From CAZOWL01 sp964583605 (GTDB lineage Bacteria > Pseudomonadota > Gammaproteobacteria > Chromatiales > Chromatiaceae): a stretch of DNA of 47,436 bases. Below the pieces are notes generated by a model. It saw nothing but the letters and a program-made list of their open reading frames with translations. It was not told the DNA's origin and did no database searches. The position numbers and the translations under genes are program-made. Positions 1 through 8,075 of the stretch are shown one piece after another. The stretch spans positions 1 through 47,436 of the forward strand of contig CAZOWL010000022.1 of NCBI GenBank assembly GCA_964583605.1. The letters run 5' to 3'. Numbering within the stretch: position 1 is the first letter of the stretch; every line of letters starts with the position of its first letter.

Positions 1-60
1 GATCAACCCACACCAGCTCATCTACCACCTGCCCAAGCCGCGACCGGATGGGCGCTGTTA
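1..60 (+). pseudogene. IS91-type transposase fragment
   Basis: The first 44 bases are identical to 40816-40859, inside the IS91-family transposase remnant further along the window, and translate to the same NPHQLIYHLPKPR stretch. Only this scrap is present; at about base 45 the sequence switches to a different transposase. The window therefore begins inside a repeated mobile element. Confidence 0.75.
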
Positions 61-262
61 ATGACCGCGGCGCGCGACGCCGGGGTGTCGGCGGTCATGA
101 AGGGCGTCGGGCAGCGCTACGCCCAGCACGTCAACCGCACCTGCCAGCGCACCGGGGCCTGTTCGAGGGCCGCTTCCGGTCCTCGCTGATCTAGGCCGAC
201 GGCTCCCTGCTGGCCTGCCAGCGCTAGATCGAGCTCAATCCGATTGCGCGAGCCCTTCGATG
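61..262 (+). pseudogene. REP-associated tyrosine (Y1, IS200-like) transposase remnant
   Basis: Reading from 61 gives VMKGVGQRYAQHVNRTCQRTGA. After a one-base frameshift near 160 it continues LFEGRFRSSLI, a stop, ADGSLLACQR, a stop, IELNPIAR. This is the typical C-terminal half of REP-associated Y1 transposases (GLFEGRFRSSLIEADGYLL...YIELNPVRA). The N-terminal half with the HUH motif is missing, and the frameshift plus two in-frame stops show that the gene is dead. Such enzymes mobilise short hairpin repeats, which is of interest given the hairpin repeats nearby. Confidence 0.75.
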
Positions 263-317
263 TCACCACCTTCTGGCTGGACGGCGCCTTGACCATCCAC
301 GCAACACGGCAAGGCAA

Positions 318-690
318 ATGGATTTTGTCGTAAACGTCGATGTTGACGATCTGGCCAAGGCAGTCCGATTCTATAGCGATGCGCTCGGGCTAACGATCAT
401 GGGGCGAGCCGACCCACCCCGGACGATGAAATGTCGCCTCGCCCCTGATCGTTCCCTCACCCCAACCCTCTCCCAGAGGGCGAGGGAGCGAAGGTGCTGC
501 GCGGATTTCATTGTAAGCGTTGGCCACCGCTTCGGCGCCGTTGGAGTAGAAATGCTAGGAAGCGCTACGCCCATCTATCTGCTCGCCAAGGCGGCCGGCA
601 CACCCGCGTCCGGTGCGACGTCCGACGCGCGTCACTATGAGCGCCAGTGGACCCCGATCCATCTGGACTTTGTCGTAACGGAAAGCTTCA
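318..690 (+). pseudogene. VOC/glyoxalase-family protein, split by a 126-bp repeat and truncated
   Basis: The N-terminal part (MDFVVNVDVDDLAKAVRFYSDALGL) is the first beta-alpha unit of a vicinal-oxygen-chelate protein. It is interrupted at 391-516 by a MITE-like repeat and then resumes as VGHRFGAVGVEMLG...HYERQWTPIHLDFVV. Joining the flanks across one TAA restores the frame (GL-S-VGHRF). By chance the inserted element has no stop in this frame, so an open frame of 134 codons spans it. The second half of the VOC fold is missing beyond about 680, where the sequence runs into the hairpin at 719. The family contains metal-dependent lyases, dioxygenases and resistance proteins; the substrate of this one cannot be told. 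Confidence 0.75.
391..516 (-). mobile_element. 126-bp MITE-like repeat, copy 1
   Basis: Inverted copy of the element also found at 22381-22506, 25914-26045 and 29874-29999. It is flanked by TAA (391-393 and 514-516), consistent with a TA or TAA target duplication. Inside are two fold-back arms: AACGATCATGGGGCGAG against CTCGCCCCTGATCGTT, and CCCTC...CTCTCCCAGAGGG...GAGGG. It has no coding capacity of its own. It interrupts a VOC gene. Confidence 0.8.
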
Positions 691-718
691 AGCCGGGCAG
701 CGGACATTCACCTTGTAT

Positions 719-778
719 CTAGTACCCTGTTTCACCTTATCTTGCGAGCATGCAAGATAAGGTGAAACAGGGTACTAG
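719..778. repeat. Perfect palindrome, 27-bp stem with 6-nt loop
   Basis: Bases 719-745 are the exact reverse complement of 752-778, with loop GAGCAT. The stem starts CTAGTACCCTGTTTCACC. The right arm (GAGCATGC..GGTG.AACAGGG) reappears in degenerate form at 4833-4867. No T-run follows, so it is not a classical terminator. It may be a mobile hairpin unit of REP/BIME type, or it may terminate or stabilise transcripts entering the next gene. Confidence 0.85.
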
Positions 779-809
779 GTCGCGAGCGTTTCTTGAGGGC
801 GGTATCCCG

Positions 810-1601
810 ATGCAACAACTCACTTCCGAAGGCCAGCGGATCGTCAACGATCTCTCGCAACGTCACGGCTTTGGTCCAGAGGCCGTGACCCACATGCTGT
901 TTGCCGTGCTCAACGGCAACGGCTCCATGGCGCAGTTCGATCATCCCGAGTTTGCCGGTTCCGGCCAGTGGATGCAGGGCGGAATGCTGATGCTCGGGGA
1001 CATGTTCAACCATGCGCTCAAGGCACGCGTCGACGCCCTGTGCTGGGAGATCTCCCGCATCCTCACCAACCAGCCGGGTCTGCTGCGCGGCGGCAGCTTC
1101 CAGTCCCAGAGCCAGAGCGGTGCTGGACAGCAGAGCCAGGGCGCCGGAGCGCCCATCGGCACCTCGAGCCTGTTTGTGCCGGACCCCACGACACACTGGT
1201 GGCCTCGGGAACTTGGCACCCCCAGCGCCACAGGCAGTCAGAACAATGTCCGCTACGCCTACTTCCCTAGCACCCATAGGCTTGCCGTCGAGACCAACGG
1301 ACAGGTCTGGGTCTACGACACTCTTGATCATCAGATTGGCGGCTTCTCCCAGCAGCAGGGCATGGGCGGGTCGATCCTGTTCACGAGCCAGTACGGCACC
1401 GTGAATCTGGCGAGCCTGCCGATCATCTCGATCGATGGTCAACCGACGGTCACCTCCCGGCCAAAGAGTCCGCCGGCCGCCGACGCGCCCGAGACCGACG
1501 TCTTTGCCACCATTGAGCGCCTTGCGGACCTGCGCGCCAAGGGCATCCTCAGCGACGAGGAGTTCAACCAAAAGAAGGCGGAGCTACTCAGTCGTTTATG
1601 A
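810..1601 (+). CDS. SHOCT domain-containing protein
   Basis: Protein of 263 aa from the ATG at 810. An in-frame ATG at 750 lies in the loop of the palindrome and is an unlikely start. The N-terminal two thirds (MQQLTSEGQRIVNDLSQRHG...) form a recurrent module in proteobacterial SHOCT proteins, followed by a Gln/Ser-rich linker near residues 90-125. The last 35 residues (ATIERLADLRAKGILSDEEF.QKKAELLSRL) are a SHOCT motif, a short C-terminal helical unit thought to mediate oligomerisation. No signal peptide or membrane segment is visible. No enzymatic activity can be assigned. It stands alone between repeats and decayed genes and looks intact. Confidence 0.8.
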   Translation: MQQLTSEGQRIVNDLSQRHGFGPEAVTHMLFAVLNGNGSMAQFDHPEFAGSGQWMQGGMLMLGDMFNHALKARVDALCWEISRILTNQPGLLRGGSFQSQSQSGAGQQSQGAGAPIGTSSLFVPDPTTHWWPRELGTPSATGSQNNVRYAYFPSTHRLAVETNGQVWVYDTLDHQIGGFSQQQGMGGSILFTSQYGTVNLASLPIISIDGQPTVTSRPKSPPAADAPETDVFATIERLADLRAKGILSDEEFNQKKAELLSRL

Positions 1602-2019
1602 GGCCGCCCGCCGGTTGCGCTCTCCGCTTCGCCATTGCGTCACCATTTCACGCGCCGGCCTTGATCACAAGTCCGGTCAACGGGGATGGTCCGCACTCAC
1701 CCCGACGACCGCCCCGGGTACCCTTTCGGATACGCCAACACCAGCCGCTGCGCCTATGCCAATTCCCGCTCGACAGGGTGGACGAGGCCCCATGCCGTGC
1801 ACTATTCGCACAGCGCTCAAGCCCGGCGCCGTCGGGATCGGTTCTGCGAGGGAAATTGGGCCGAGGGAAGTTGAGCTAGGCTCAATTAGCTCAACTTGCC
1901 GGTGTGCCCTTCGATAAGTGGTGAAAGAGGTCCTTCCGCTCGTATCCTGGCGAGGTGATCTCGCAGACCCAATCCGGCAGGATATCCATGATCCCGGTGA
2001 GCCTGCGAGGCAGAGGAAA
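1602..2019. other. Intergenic stretch, no recognisable gene
   Basis: Short overlapping open frames here show no protein-like pattern. The only structure I see is the inverted repeat at 1868-1897, shortly upstream of the next gene. Confidence 0.5.
1868..1897. promoter_or_regulatory. 11-bp inverted repeat upstream of the membrane protein gene
   Basis: AAGTTGAGCTA (1868-1878) is the exact reverse complement of TAGCTCAACTT (1887-1897), with an 8-nt spacer. There is no T-run. An operator or a hairpin end of the preceding transcript are equally possible. Confidence 0.5.
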
Positions 2020-2370
2020 TTGACGCGGCCCGAGAAGGCCTTTTTGGCCAGACGCCGACGGCTGTTGCGTTTCTGGCCCTACGCCGGCGCCTTCGCCGGT
2101 CTCGCGTGGTTGGGATTGGTGGCATGGCTAGGGCTGTTCGTTCCGCTGCTGGTGAGCCCGTTTGAAGTGCAGCAGCGTCTTCAGGCGGATAAGCTCGCCG
2201 AGGACTCCGCTGCGCTGATGGCAGTGATGCTGCCTGTCATCATCGACCTGTGTCTGCTGCTCACGCTCGTGGTCATCGCATTCAGCGCGGTCGCGCTGAA
2301 CACCGAGCGTAAATACCTCGACATCCTCCGCGCAGCGGGCTATGACGAGACCGACGACAACAACCCATGA
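2020..2370 (+). CDS. Small two-helix inner-membrane protein, function unknown
   Basis: I prefer the TTG start at 2020, preceded by the good ribosome site AGAGGA, giving 116 aa (MTRPEKAFLARRRRLLRFW...). Upstream in-frame GTG codons at 1918 and 1921 lack a good ribosome site. A basic N-terminus is followed by helix 1 (about residues 20-47, AGAFAGLAWLGLVAWLGLFVPL). A charged loop (FEVQQRLQADKLAEDSA) and helix 2 (about 68-93, LPVIIDLCLLLTLVVIAF) come next, and the tail is acidic (YDETDDNNP). I do not recognise the family. It has no obvious operon partner. Confidence 0.6.
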   Translation: MTRPEKAFLARRRRLLRFWPYAGAFAGLAWLGLVAWLGLFVPLLVSPFEVQQRLQADKLAEDSAALMAVMLPVIIDLCLLLTLVVIAFSAVALNTERKYLDILRAAGYDETDDNNP

Positions 2371-2462
2371 CAACGATCGATAACTGACGTCTTGCGGAGA
2401 AGGGAGGTCGGAGACCACAGGGTGAATCGTAGAAGTTCGTGACGAAGCGAGTAGAGTCCCGT

Positions 2463-3107
2463 CTCGTCCCAGAACGTGCGTTTCTCATGCTGGAAACCGA
2501 ACTGTGTCAGGGTGCGATTGTACGCGCCGCTGAATGCCAGTGCCGTTCGGAAGAGGTCGGTATGGATCAGGAGGTTCGTCGCCGAGAAGGCCCCGTAACT
2601 ATGGCCGCCGACAGCGATCCGGCCATGCTCGGCGATGCCGTTGTCGATGAGAAACTCGACGGCGGCTTGCGCGTTCGCGGCCAGCTGCGGGAGGGACTCG
2701 TCGCTCGGCTCCTCGGCGTCGCCGACGATCGGCATCGTTGGGTGCAGCATTAAACCATAACCGGCGAGGACAACTGCCAGCGGCGAGGCCCCTCGGACAT
2801 GGTGATAGCGAAACGGCTTGACATCGAGCTGGCCCGCAAGCTCCGGATCGTCGAACTCGCCCGGATAGATCCACAACAAGGTCGGGAGAGGCTGGTCGCT
2901 GCGCCGCTCGGCAGGTAGGTAGAGCGTCGCGCTCAGCTGCACGCCGTCCTCGCGCGCATAGCGCACCAGCTGCCTCGTCACCGCGCGGAGCTCCGGGTAA
3001 GGGCTGTCCAGATGCGACAGGGCGACACGCTCGTCGCGCGTGACGCGGGAGAGATTCGGCGGTTCGGTGGCCGACTGGCGAGATGTGAGTAGGGTCGGGC
3101 CGCTCGG
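2463..3107 (-). pseudogene. S9-family (prolyl oligopeptidase-like) peptidase, internal fragment
   Basis: The frame from about 3107 down to 2463 reads like the region around the nucleophile of S9 glutamyl-type peptidases. It shows an N-terminal LVRYAREDGVQLSATLYLP strand pair, LPTLLWIYPGEF, the nucleophile elbow GGHSYGAFSATNLL, then AFSGAYNRTLTQFGFQ and RTFWDE. Family members are usually about 650-800 aa. Here the N-terminal propeller and everything after RTFWDE are missing, including the catalytic Asp and His. Beyond 2463 the frame no longer looks like the family. It is a relic and cannot be an active peptidase. Confidence 0.75.
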
Positions 3108-3450
3108 GTCGAGGACGGGTTGCAAAAGCATTGCATGGCTAGGTCCTCTTCGGCGCGGAGCTTCGGCTCGGCAATGGTGGCCCCTTGTCGAGCAGCAAGA
3201 ATGCTGCCGCACACAGGCACCGCGAACGCGCATCTGGGATCCCGGTCGCGTCAAGGCGATAGCGGGAATCGCATCACTGAAGCGCGCGGGGCTCCGAGAC
3301 GGCTCTACGATATCCCGGAGTAGCCACGATTTACCGGAGCCGTGAATCCCACCGAGGGTCGTTCAGAACGCCCACCGCAGCCCGATCGTGAAGACATCAA
3401 CGACCGGGGGAGCTGAGCCAGTTGAGGCCGACGGGCGGAGGGATAGGCGA
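3108..3450. other. Intergenic stretch with a possible barrel-end remnant
   Basis: No intact gene. On the - strand, the frame ending at 3363 finishes in VVDVFTIGLRWAF. A terminal aromatic residue after an alternating strand is typical of the last strand of an outer-membrane barrel, so this may be the relic of another porin-like gene. That reading is weak. Confidence 0.35.
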
Positions 3451-4371
3451 TTAGAGTCCGCCACCCCAGCGATGCTGCCAGGCGATGCCGACCAGGTCGA
3501 AATTGTTGCCGGTGCGTGCCGAGACACCGCTGCGGGCGTAGAGCTTGATGGATCGGTGGGCATCAACTGGCAATGCCAGCGTGGCACCGAGGCGCCAGTT
3601 TCGCTGCCGGCTGTCATCCGGCGTGTCGTTGACCTCGGTGCGCCCGCCGCTGAAGTAGATGGCATCAAGCGAGCCCCAGATGCCCTGATCGAAGCGGTAG
3701 ATCGCGCGCGCCTGCGCGGAGTAGAGAGGATCTTGCGAGCGTCGCTTGCCGCCGAAGAAGTTGTCGTGATCGGCGAGCAAAGTTGCGGCAGCGCTGGCCT
3801 CGAGGGTCCAACGCCCAAGCGCCTGGGAGAGGCCCAGCTCGGGCTTGACCGACCAGCGGTTAGTGCCGATGTTGACCAGCCGCGAGGGGTCGTACTGGCC
3901 CCAAGGCGCAGAGACCTGGATGCTCCCGCCGATAATCAGATCCTGCGGGTAAGACCTGAGCTCATCGAGCCTGGGCGCCGGGCCGCCGTAGAAATTGATG
4001 GAGAATCGCAACCTGGGGTCGGCGAAACCGTTGACGATCCTCTCGACCGGGTCCCCGCTGTAATCGGCGGAGCCAGAGAGCCAGGTATAGGGAACAACGG
4101 CGTCGACCTTGCCGGACATCCCCCATAGATCCAGCACCCGCGCATAGCCCAACACAGCACTCGAGGTGGTGAGGTCCGGGCTCGTCAGCAGCGCCGAGGA
4201 ATCGAACGCAAGACCGCCGCGCGTGTAGGCATAGCCCGCGATCAGAAAATTCACACCGACCGGGGCGTTCGAGAAGGCGCGCGGCTCGATCTCCTGTGCC
4301 GAGACGGCGGCAATGGCCAAGGCCAGTGCTCCGAGGACTGCGGTCTTCACGCGGCTTGACAAGATGGGCAT
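3451..4371 (-). CDS. Outer-membrane 'transporter' barrel protein (phenol-degradation MetA-path type)
   Basis: The ATG at 4371 gives 306 aa and sits 3-4 nt after TCTGGAG. The frame stays open upstream, but only this start gives a signal peptide (MPILSSRVKTAVLGALALA..AVSA, cut before QEIEPRAF). The mature part has the features of the PF13557-type family: N-terminal EIEPRAFSNAPVGVNFL.GYAYTRGG, repeated alternating beta strands, Gly/Tyr/Trp-rich turns and a conserved end (GNNFDLVGIAWQHRWGGGL). These proteins are predicted outer-membrane channels for small, often aromatic or hydrophobic, solutes; the substrate here is unknown. Its 5' leader contains three copies of a 16-bp repeat. Confidence 0.8.
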   Translation of the reverse strand: MPILSSRVKTAVLGALALAIAAVSAQEIEPRAFSNAPVGVNFLIAGYAYTRGGLAFDSSALLTSPDLTTSSAVLGYARVLDLWGMSGKVDAVVPYTWLSGSADYSGDPVERIVNGFADPRLRFSINFYGGPAPRLDELRSYPQDLIIGGSIQVSAPWGQYDPSRLVNIGTNRWSVKPELGLSQALGRWTLEASAAATLLADHDNFFGGKRRSQDPLYSAQARAIYRFDQGIWGSLDAIYFSGGRTEVNDTPDDSRQRNWRLGATLALPVDAHRSIKLYARSGVSARTGNNFDLVGIAWQHRWGGGL

Positions 4372-4372
4372 T

Positions 4373-4424
4373 TCTCCAGAAGAGTACATACATCTCCAGA
4401 AGAGTACATCTCCAGAAGAGTACA
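4373..4424 (-). repeat. 16-bp tandem repeat (x3) in the 5' leader of the barrel protein
   Basis: TCTCCAGAAGAGTACA occurs at 4373-4388, 4393-4408 and 4409-4424. In the coding direction each unit reads TGTACTCTTCTGGAGA, so each copy presents a Shine-Dalgarno-like CTGGAGA. The last copy forms the actual ribosome site of the ATG at 4371. A change in copy number would alter the leader without altering the protein. Confidence 0.8.
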
Positions 4425-4862
4425 CAGGCAACGCGATGTCTGCGCTCCTGGCGGCGAGCCGCATCTGCCCTTGGAACCTGCTCAACCACGCCTGGGGCGA
4501 ACAGGTCTGCTCGAACAGCCGCGAGACCCCGCACCCGCGTCGGTCATCAATGGGGCGCACGCGCCAGAGCTCTTGGAACAGAAAGGGGGGTGTTTCCAAG
4601 AAGCGCTTCCTGCTACGCTCAGCGGACGATCCCGCATCGACGAACGAGAAACCGTGTGACCTGGGGTACGTGGTTTCTGGTGTCGCTAGTTTCTTGGGCG
4701 CTCTCTTCGCCATCGCTCATCCGCCTAATGAGTCATTGGGTCTCCCATCGCTAGCGATCATGTTGACGCCCATGGCCTCGGGATGTGTGCGCTGCGGTAC
4801 CGACACCCTTCCCCACCCAGCATCGCAACTCTGAGCATGCGAGCCGAGGTGGAACAGGGTTG
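4425..4862. other. Intergenic stretch with a degenerate copy of the palindrome
   Basis: No convincing gene. Near 4811-4867 an imperfect fold-back (CCCTTCCCCACC...GAGCATGC...GAGGTGGAACAGGG) resembles the perfect hairpin at 719-778, sharing GAGCATGC and the GGTG-AACAGGG arm. It looks like an older, mutated copy of the same repeat. Confidence 0.5.
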
Positions 4863-5084
4863 CTAGCCGCTGCCTTTGACCTTGACCAGCTTGGCGCCGA
4901 GGTGGTGGTGAAGCAGCTTGAATACCTTCCGCTGCGCGCGCTGGTTGGCGCTGCCAGGCTCGCGGATCATGGCCAACCGGGCCTGGAAGTAGGCAAGATC
5001 AGCCTCGAGGCGGGCAACGCGGGTGCGCCGGCTTTGTGTAGGGCCTATGACTGCCCGGTTGCTATCAACGGCTCTCATCGCCAA
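4863..5084 (-). CDS. Small basic hypothetical protein
   Basis: Putative 73-aa protein. The central part (RRTRVARLEADLAYFQARLAMI) has heptad-like spacing of a short coiled coil. It is followed by QRAQRKVFKLLHHHLGAKLVKVKG, a lysine/histidine-rich amphipathic end. The pattern looks protein-like rather than like noncoding shadow, but I do not recognise the family. The 3' end adjoins the degenerate hairpin repeat. No strong ribosome site was seen. Confidence 0.4.
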   Translation of the reverse strand: MAMRAVDSNRAVIGPTQSRRTRVARLEADLAYFQARLAMIREPGSANQRAQRKVFKLLHHHLGAKLVKVKGSG

Positions 5085-5222
5085 TCGATCACCAGTACGG
5101 TCGATCCGTTGGACGGTCGGCAGATCGGACCAAACCCCGGCGCTGCGGACCTCTGCGTTGTTCTGTACCTAGCCAAACCCGCCTGACAGTCGGCCGATGC
5201 GAGAATCCCCGAGCTTATCAGA

Positions 5223-8075
5223 ATGAGTGCACATCTCGAGCGTTTCCGTCGTTCCACGGCGCTATACGGCGGGAATGCCGCCTTCATTGAAGATCTTTAC
5301 GAACGCTATTTGCAGGATCCGGAGAGCATCCCGCTGACTTGGCGAGGCCACTTCGACGCGATGCACCAAGAGGCCGCCAACGAGGTGCCACACGGCCCGG
5401 TGCGGGAGAATTTTCTGCGGCTCGCGCAAGAACGCAGCGCGCGACCAGGTCGCCGCTCCGCCGAAGGTCTCGAGCCGGTTGCGGCCCAGAAGCAGGCGGC
5501 GATCCTCAGAATGATTAACGCCTACCGATATCGCGGCCATCAAGTCGCGCAGCTCGATCCCCTCGAGCTACGCGAGAGGCCGCGAGTCTTGGATTTGGAT
5601 CCGCTCTACCACAACCTCGGCCCGGAAGATCTCGACATGGTCTTCCACACCGGCAGTCTCTATGCGCCGGACCGCATGACGTTGCGCGATATCCTCGCCC
5701 TGCTGCAGCGGATCTACTGTGGGGCGGTCGGCAGCGAGTACATGCACATAACGAGCACTCAGCAGAAGCGCTGGATCCAGAAGAGGCTGGAAGGCTATCG
5801 CGCACAGGCCGAGCTGCGGGCGACTGATCGGCGCTGGCTGCTTACCTTGCTGACCGCCGCGGAAGGGCTGGAGCAGTACCTGCACAATCGCTACGTCGGG
5901 CAAAAGCGATTCTCGCTCGAAGGGAGTGAGGCCCTGATCCCTCTCCTCGATGAACTCATTCAGCGGGCCGGACGGAAGGGCATCAAAGAGATCGTCATCG
6001 GGATGGCTCACCGCGGCCGGCTCAATGTGCTGACCAATATCCTTGGCAAGCCGCCACAGGAGATCTTCGACGAGTTCGAGGGCCGGGTCCACCTCAACTG
6101 GCGTGAACTGGCGGGTGATGTCAAGTATCACATGGGGTTTGCCACGGACGTCGATACGCCAGGGGGGGTCATCCATGTCGCGCTGGGCTTCAATCCTTCG
6201 CACCTCGAGATCATCGATCCGGTGATCCAAGGGTCCGTGCGCGCCCGCCAACGTCGCCGTGGCGACCGATCCGGAGACCTCGTCCTGCCGGTCCTAATCC
6301 ACGGTGACGCGGCCTTTGCCGGACAGGGTGTCGTCAGCGAGACGCTTCAGCTCTCGCAGACACGCGGCTACTCCACGGGCGGCACCGTGCATATCATCGT
6401 CAATAACCAGATCGGCTTCACGACGAGCAACCCGCTTGACGCGCGCTCGACCCTATACTGCACCGATGTCGCCAAGATGGTTCAGGCCCCGGTCTTTCAC
6501 GTGAATGGGGATGATCCCGAGGCCGTGATCTTTGTGACGCGCCTGGCGCTCGACTACCGCAATCAGTTCCACAAGGACGTCATTGTGGACCTGGTCTGCT
6601 ATCGCCGCCTGGGCCACAACGAGGCCGACGAGCCGTCGGTGACGCAACCAGTCATGTATCGGAAGATCCGCGCGCGACCGACAGCTCGCACCCTGTACGC
6701 AAATCGCTTGATCGAATCCGGACTGCTCTCGCCGGAGGAAGCCGACGCGATGATCTTGGATTATCGCCAGTCGATCGAACAGGGAGTTGTCGTGTCACGC
6801 CCCGTGCTGTGCGGTCTCAACAATCCATACAAGGTCGACTGGCGCGGCTGCCGCGGCAACACTTGGGACCTCGAGGTCGACACCGGCGTGGCACAGGACA
6901 CCCTGCGCCGCTTGAGCGAACAGATGCTCCGCCTGCCAGAAGGCTTCGAGCTGCACCCGCGTGTGGCAAAGATCTGGGCCGAGCGCCGCAATATGGGGGC
7001 CGGCGAGCAGCATGTGAACTGGGGCTTTGCCGAGAACATGGCCAACGCGACACTGCTTGATACCGGCATTCCGGTGCGACTCTCTGGCCAGGACAGCGGC
7101 CGTAGCACCTTTTTCCATCGCCACGCCGTGCTGCATGATCAGGCCACGGGACGCAGCTACACCCCGCTGCAGCACCTTGGGAGCCATCAGGCCAGCTTCG
7201 TCGCGATCGACTCCATCCTGTCCGAGGAGGCGGTTTTGGGCTTCGAATACGGCTATGCGACCGCGGAGCCCAACACGCTGACCCTATGGGAGGCCCAATT
7301 TGGCGATTTCGCGAACGGTGCCCAGGTCGTCATCGATCAATTCATCACCTCGGCGGGTACGAAATGGGGCCTCTGCTGCGGGCTGGTGATGCTGCTGCCC
7401 CACGGGCTCGAAGGACAAGGTGCCGAGCACTCCTCGGCCAGGATCGAGCGGTTCCTGCAACTCTGTGCTGACAGAAACATTCGGGTGTGCGTGCCCACCA
7501 CGCCCGCCCAGATCTTTCACCTCCTGCGTCGGCAGATGCTCAGTCCGGATCGACGCCCGTTGATTATCATGACGCCGAAGAGCCTGCTGCGTCATCGCCT
7601 GGCGGTGTCGACACTCGATGAGCTGAGCGCAGGAACCTTTCAACCCGTGATCGGCGAGACGGACCCGATCGCGCCGAGCGACGTCGAGCGTGTCGTCGTG
7701 TGCAGTGGCAAGGTCTTCTATGATCTCGTAGAGGCGCGCCGTATGCGGGGGCTGAGCGATGTGGCGATCCTCCGGCTCGAGCAGCTCTATCCGTTTCCCC
7801 GGATCCCGTTCCAGCTGGCTCTCGAGCCCTTTGCGGCGGCGCAACAGGTCATTTGGTGCCAAGAGGAGGCCCAGAACCAAGGGGCGTGGGACCAGATCAA
7901 GCACCGCCTCCACGATCTGGTGCCCGATGACCGGCGCGTGTTCTACGTTGGCCGACCGACATCAGCTGCACCGGCTGTCGGCCATCGCTCCGTTCACGTA
8001 GAGCAGCAGGAGCGCTTGATCGACGAGGCCCTGACCGGCCGCATCAACCCCAGCATGAACCGACGGATCCATTGA
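5223..8075 (+). CDS. sucA: 2-oxoglutarate dehydrogenase E1 component
   Basis: Thiamine-diphosphate-dependent E1 of the 2-oxoglutarate dehydrogenase complex of the TCA cycle, 950 aa, close to the usual 930-950. The N-terminus carries the family helix (ALYGGNAAFIEDLYERYLQDP, residues 14-34). MAHRGRLNVLTNILGKP lies near 262-278. The ThDP/Mg2+ signature GDAAFAGQG starts at residue 361 and ends in NNQIGFTT near 392. Transketolase-like C-terminal domains follow (RLSGQDSGRSTFFHRHA; LLPHGLEGQGAEHSSARIERFLQL). The stop codon overlaps the start of sucB, implying one mRNA. No E3 (lpd) gene follows, so dihydrolipoamide dehydrogenase must be encoded elsewhere. The ATG at 5223 has only a weak ribosome site. 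Confidence 0.97.
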   Translation: MSAHLERFRRSTALYGGNAAFIEDLYERYLQDPESIPLTWRGHFDAMHQEAANEVPHGPVRENFLRLAQERSARPGRRSAEGLEPVAAQKQAAILRMINAYRYRGHQVAQLDPLELRERPRVLDLDPLYHNLGPEDLDMVFHTGSLYAPDRMTLRDILALLQRIYCGAVGSEYMHITSTQQKRWIQKRLEGYRAQAELRATDRRWLLTLLTAAEGLEQYLHNRYVGQKRFSLEGSEALIPLLDELIQRAGRKGIKEIVIGMAHRGRLNVLTNILGKPPQEIFDEFEGRVHLNWRELAGDVKYHMGFATDVDTPGGVIHVALGFNPSHLEIIDPVIQGSVRARQRRRGDRSGDLVLPVLIHGDAAFAGQGVVSETLQLSQTRGYSTGGTVHIIVNNQIGFTTSNPLDARSTLYCTDVAKMVQAPVFHVNGDDPEAVIFVTRLALDYRNQFHKDVIVDLVCYRRLGHNEADEPSVTQPVMYRKIRARPTARTLYANRLIESGLLSPEEADAMILDYRQSIEQGVVVSRPVLCGLNNPYKVDWRGCRGNTWDLEVDTGVAQDTLRRLSEQMLRLPEGFELHPRVAKIWAERRNMGAGEQHVNWGFAENMANATLLDTGIPVRLSGQDSGRSTFFHRHAVLHDQATGRSYTPLQHLGSHQASFVAIDSILSEEAVLGFEYGYATAEPNTLTLWEAQFGDFANGAQVVIDQFITSAGTKWGLCCGLVMLLPHGLEGQGAEHSSARIERFLQLCADRNIRVCVPTTPAQIFHLLRRQMLSPDRRPLIIMTPKSLLRHRLAVSTLDELSAGTFQPVIGETDPIAPSDVERVVVCSGKVFYDLVEARRMRGLSDVAILRLEQLYPFPRIPFQLALEPFAAAQQVIWCQEEAQNQGAWDQIKHRLHDLVPDDRRVFYVGRPTSAAPAVGHRSVHVEQQERLIDEALTGRINPSMNRRIH

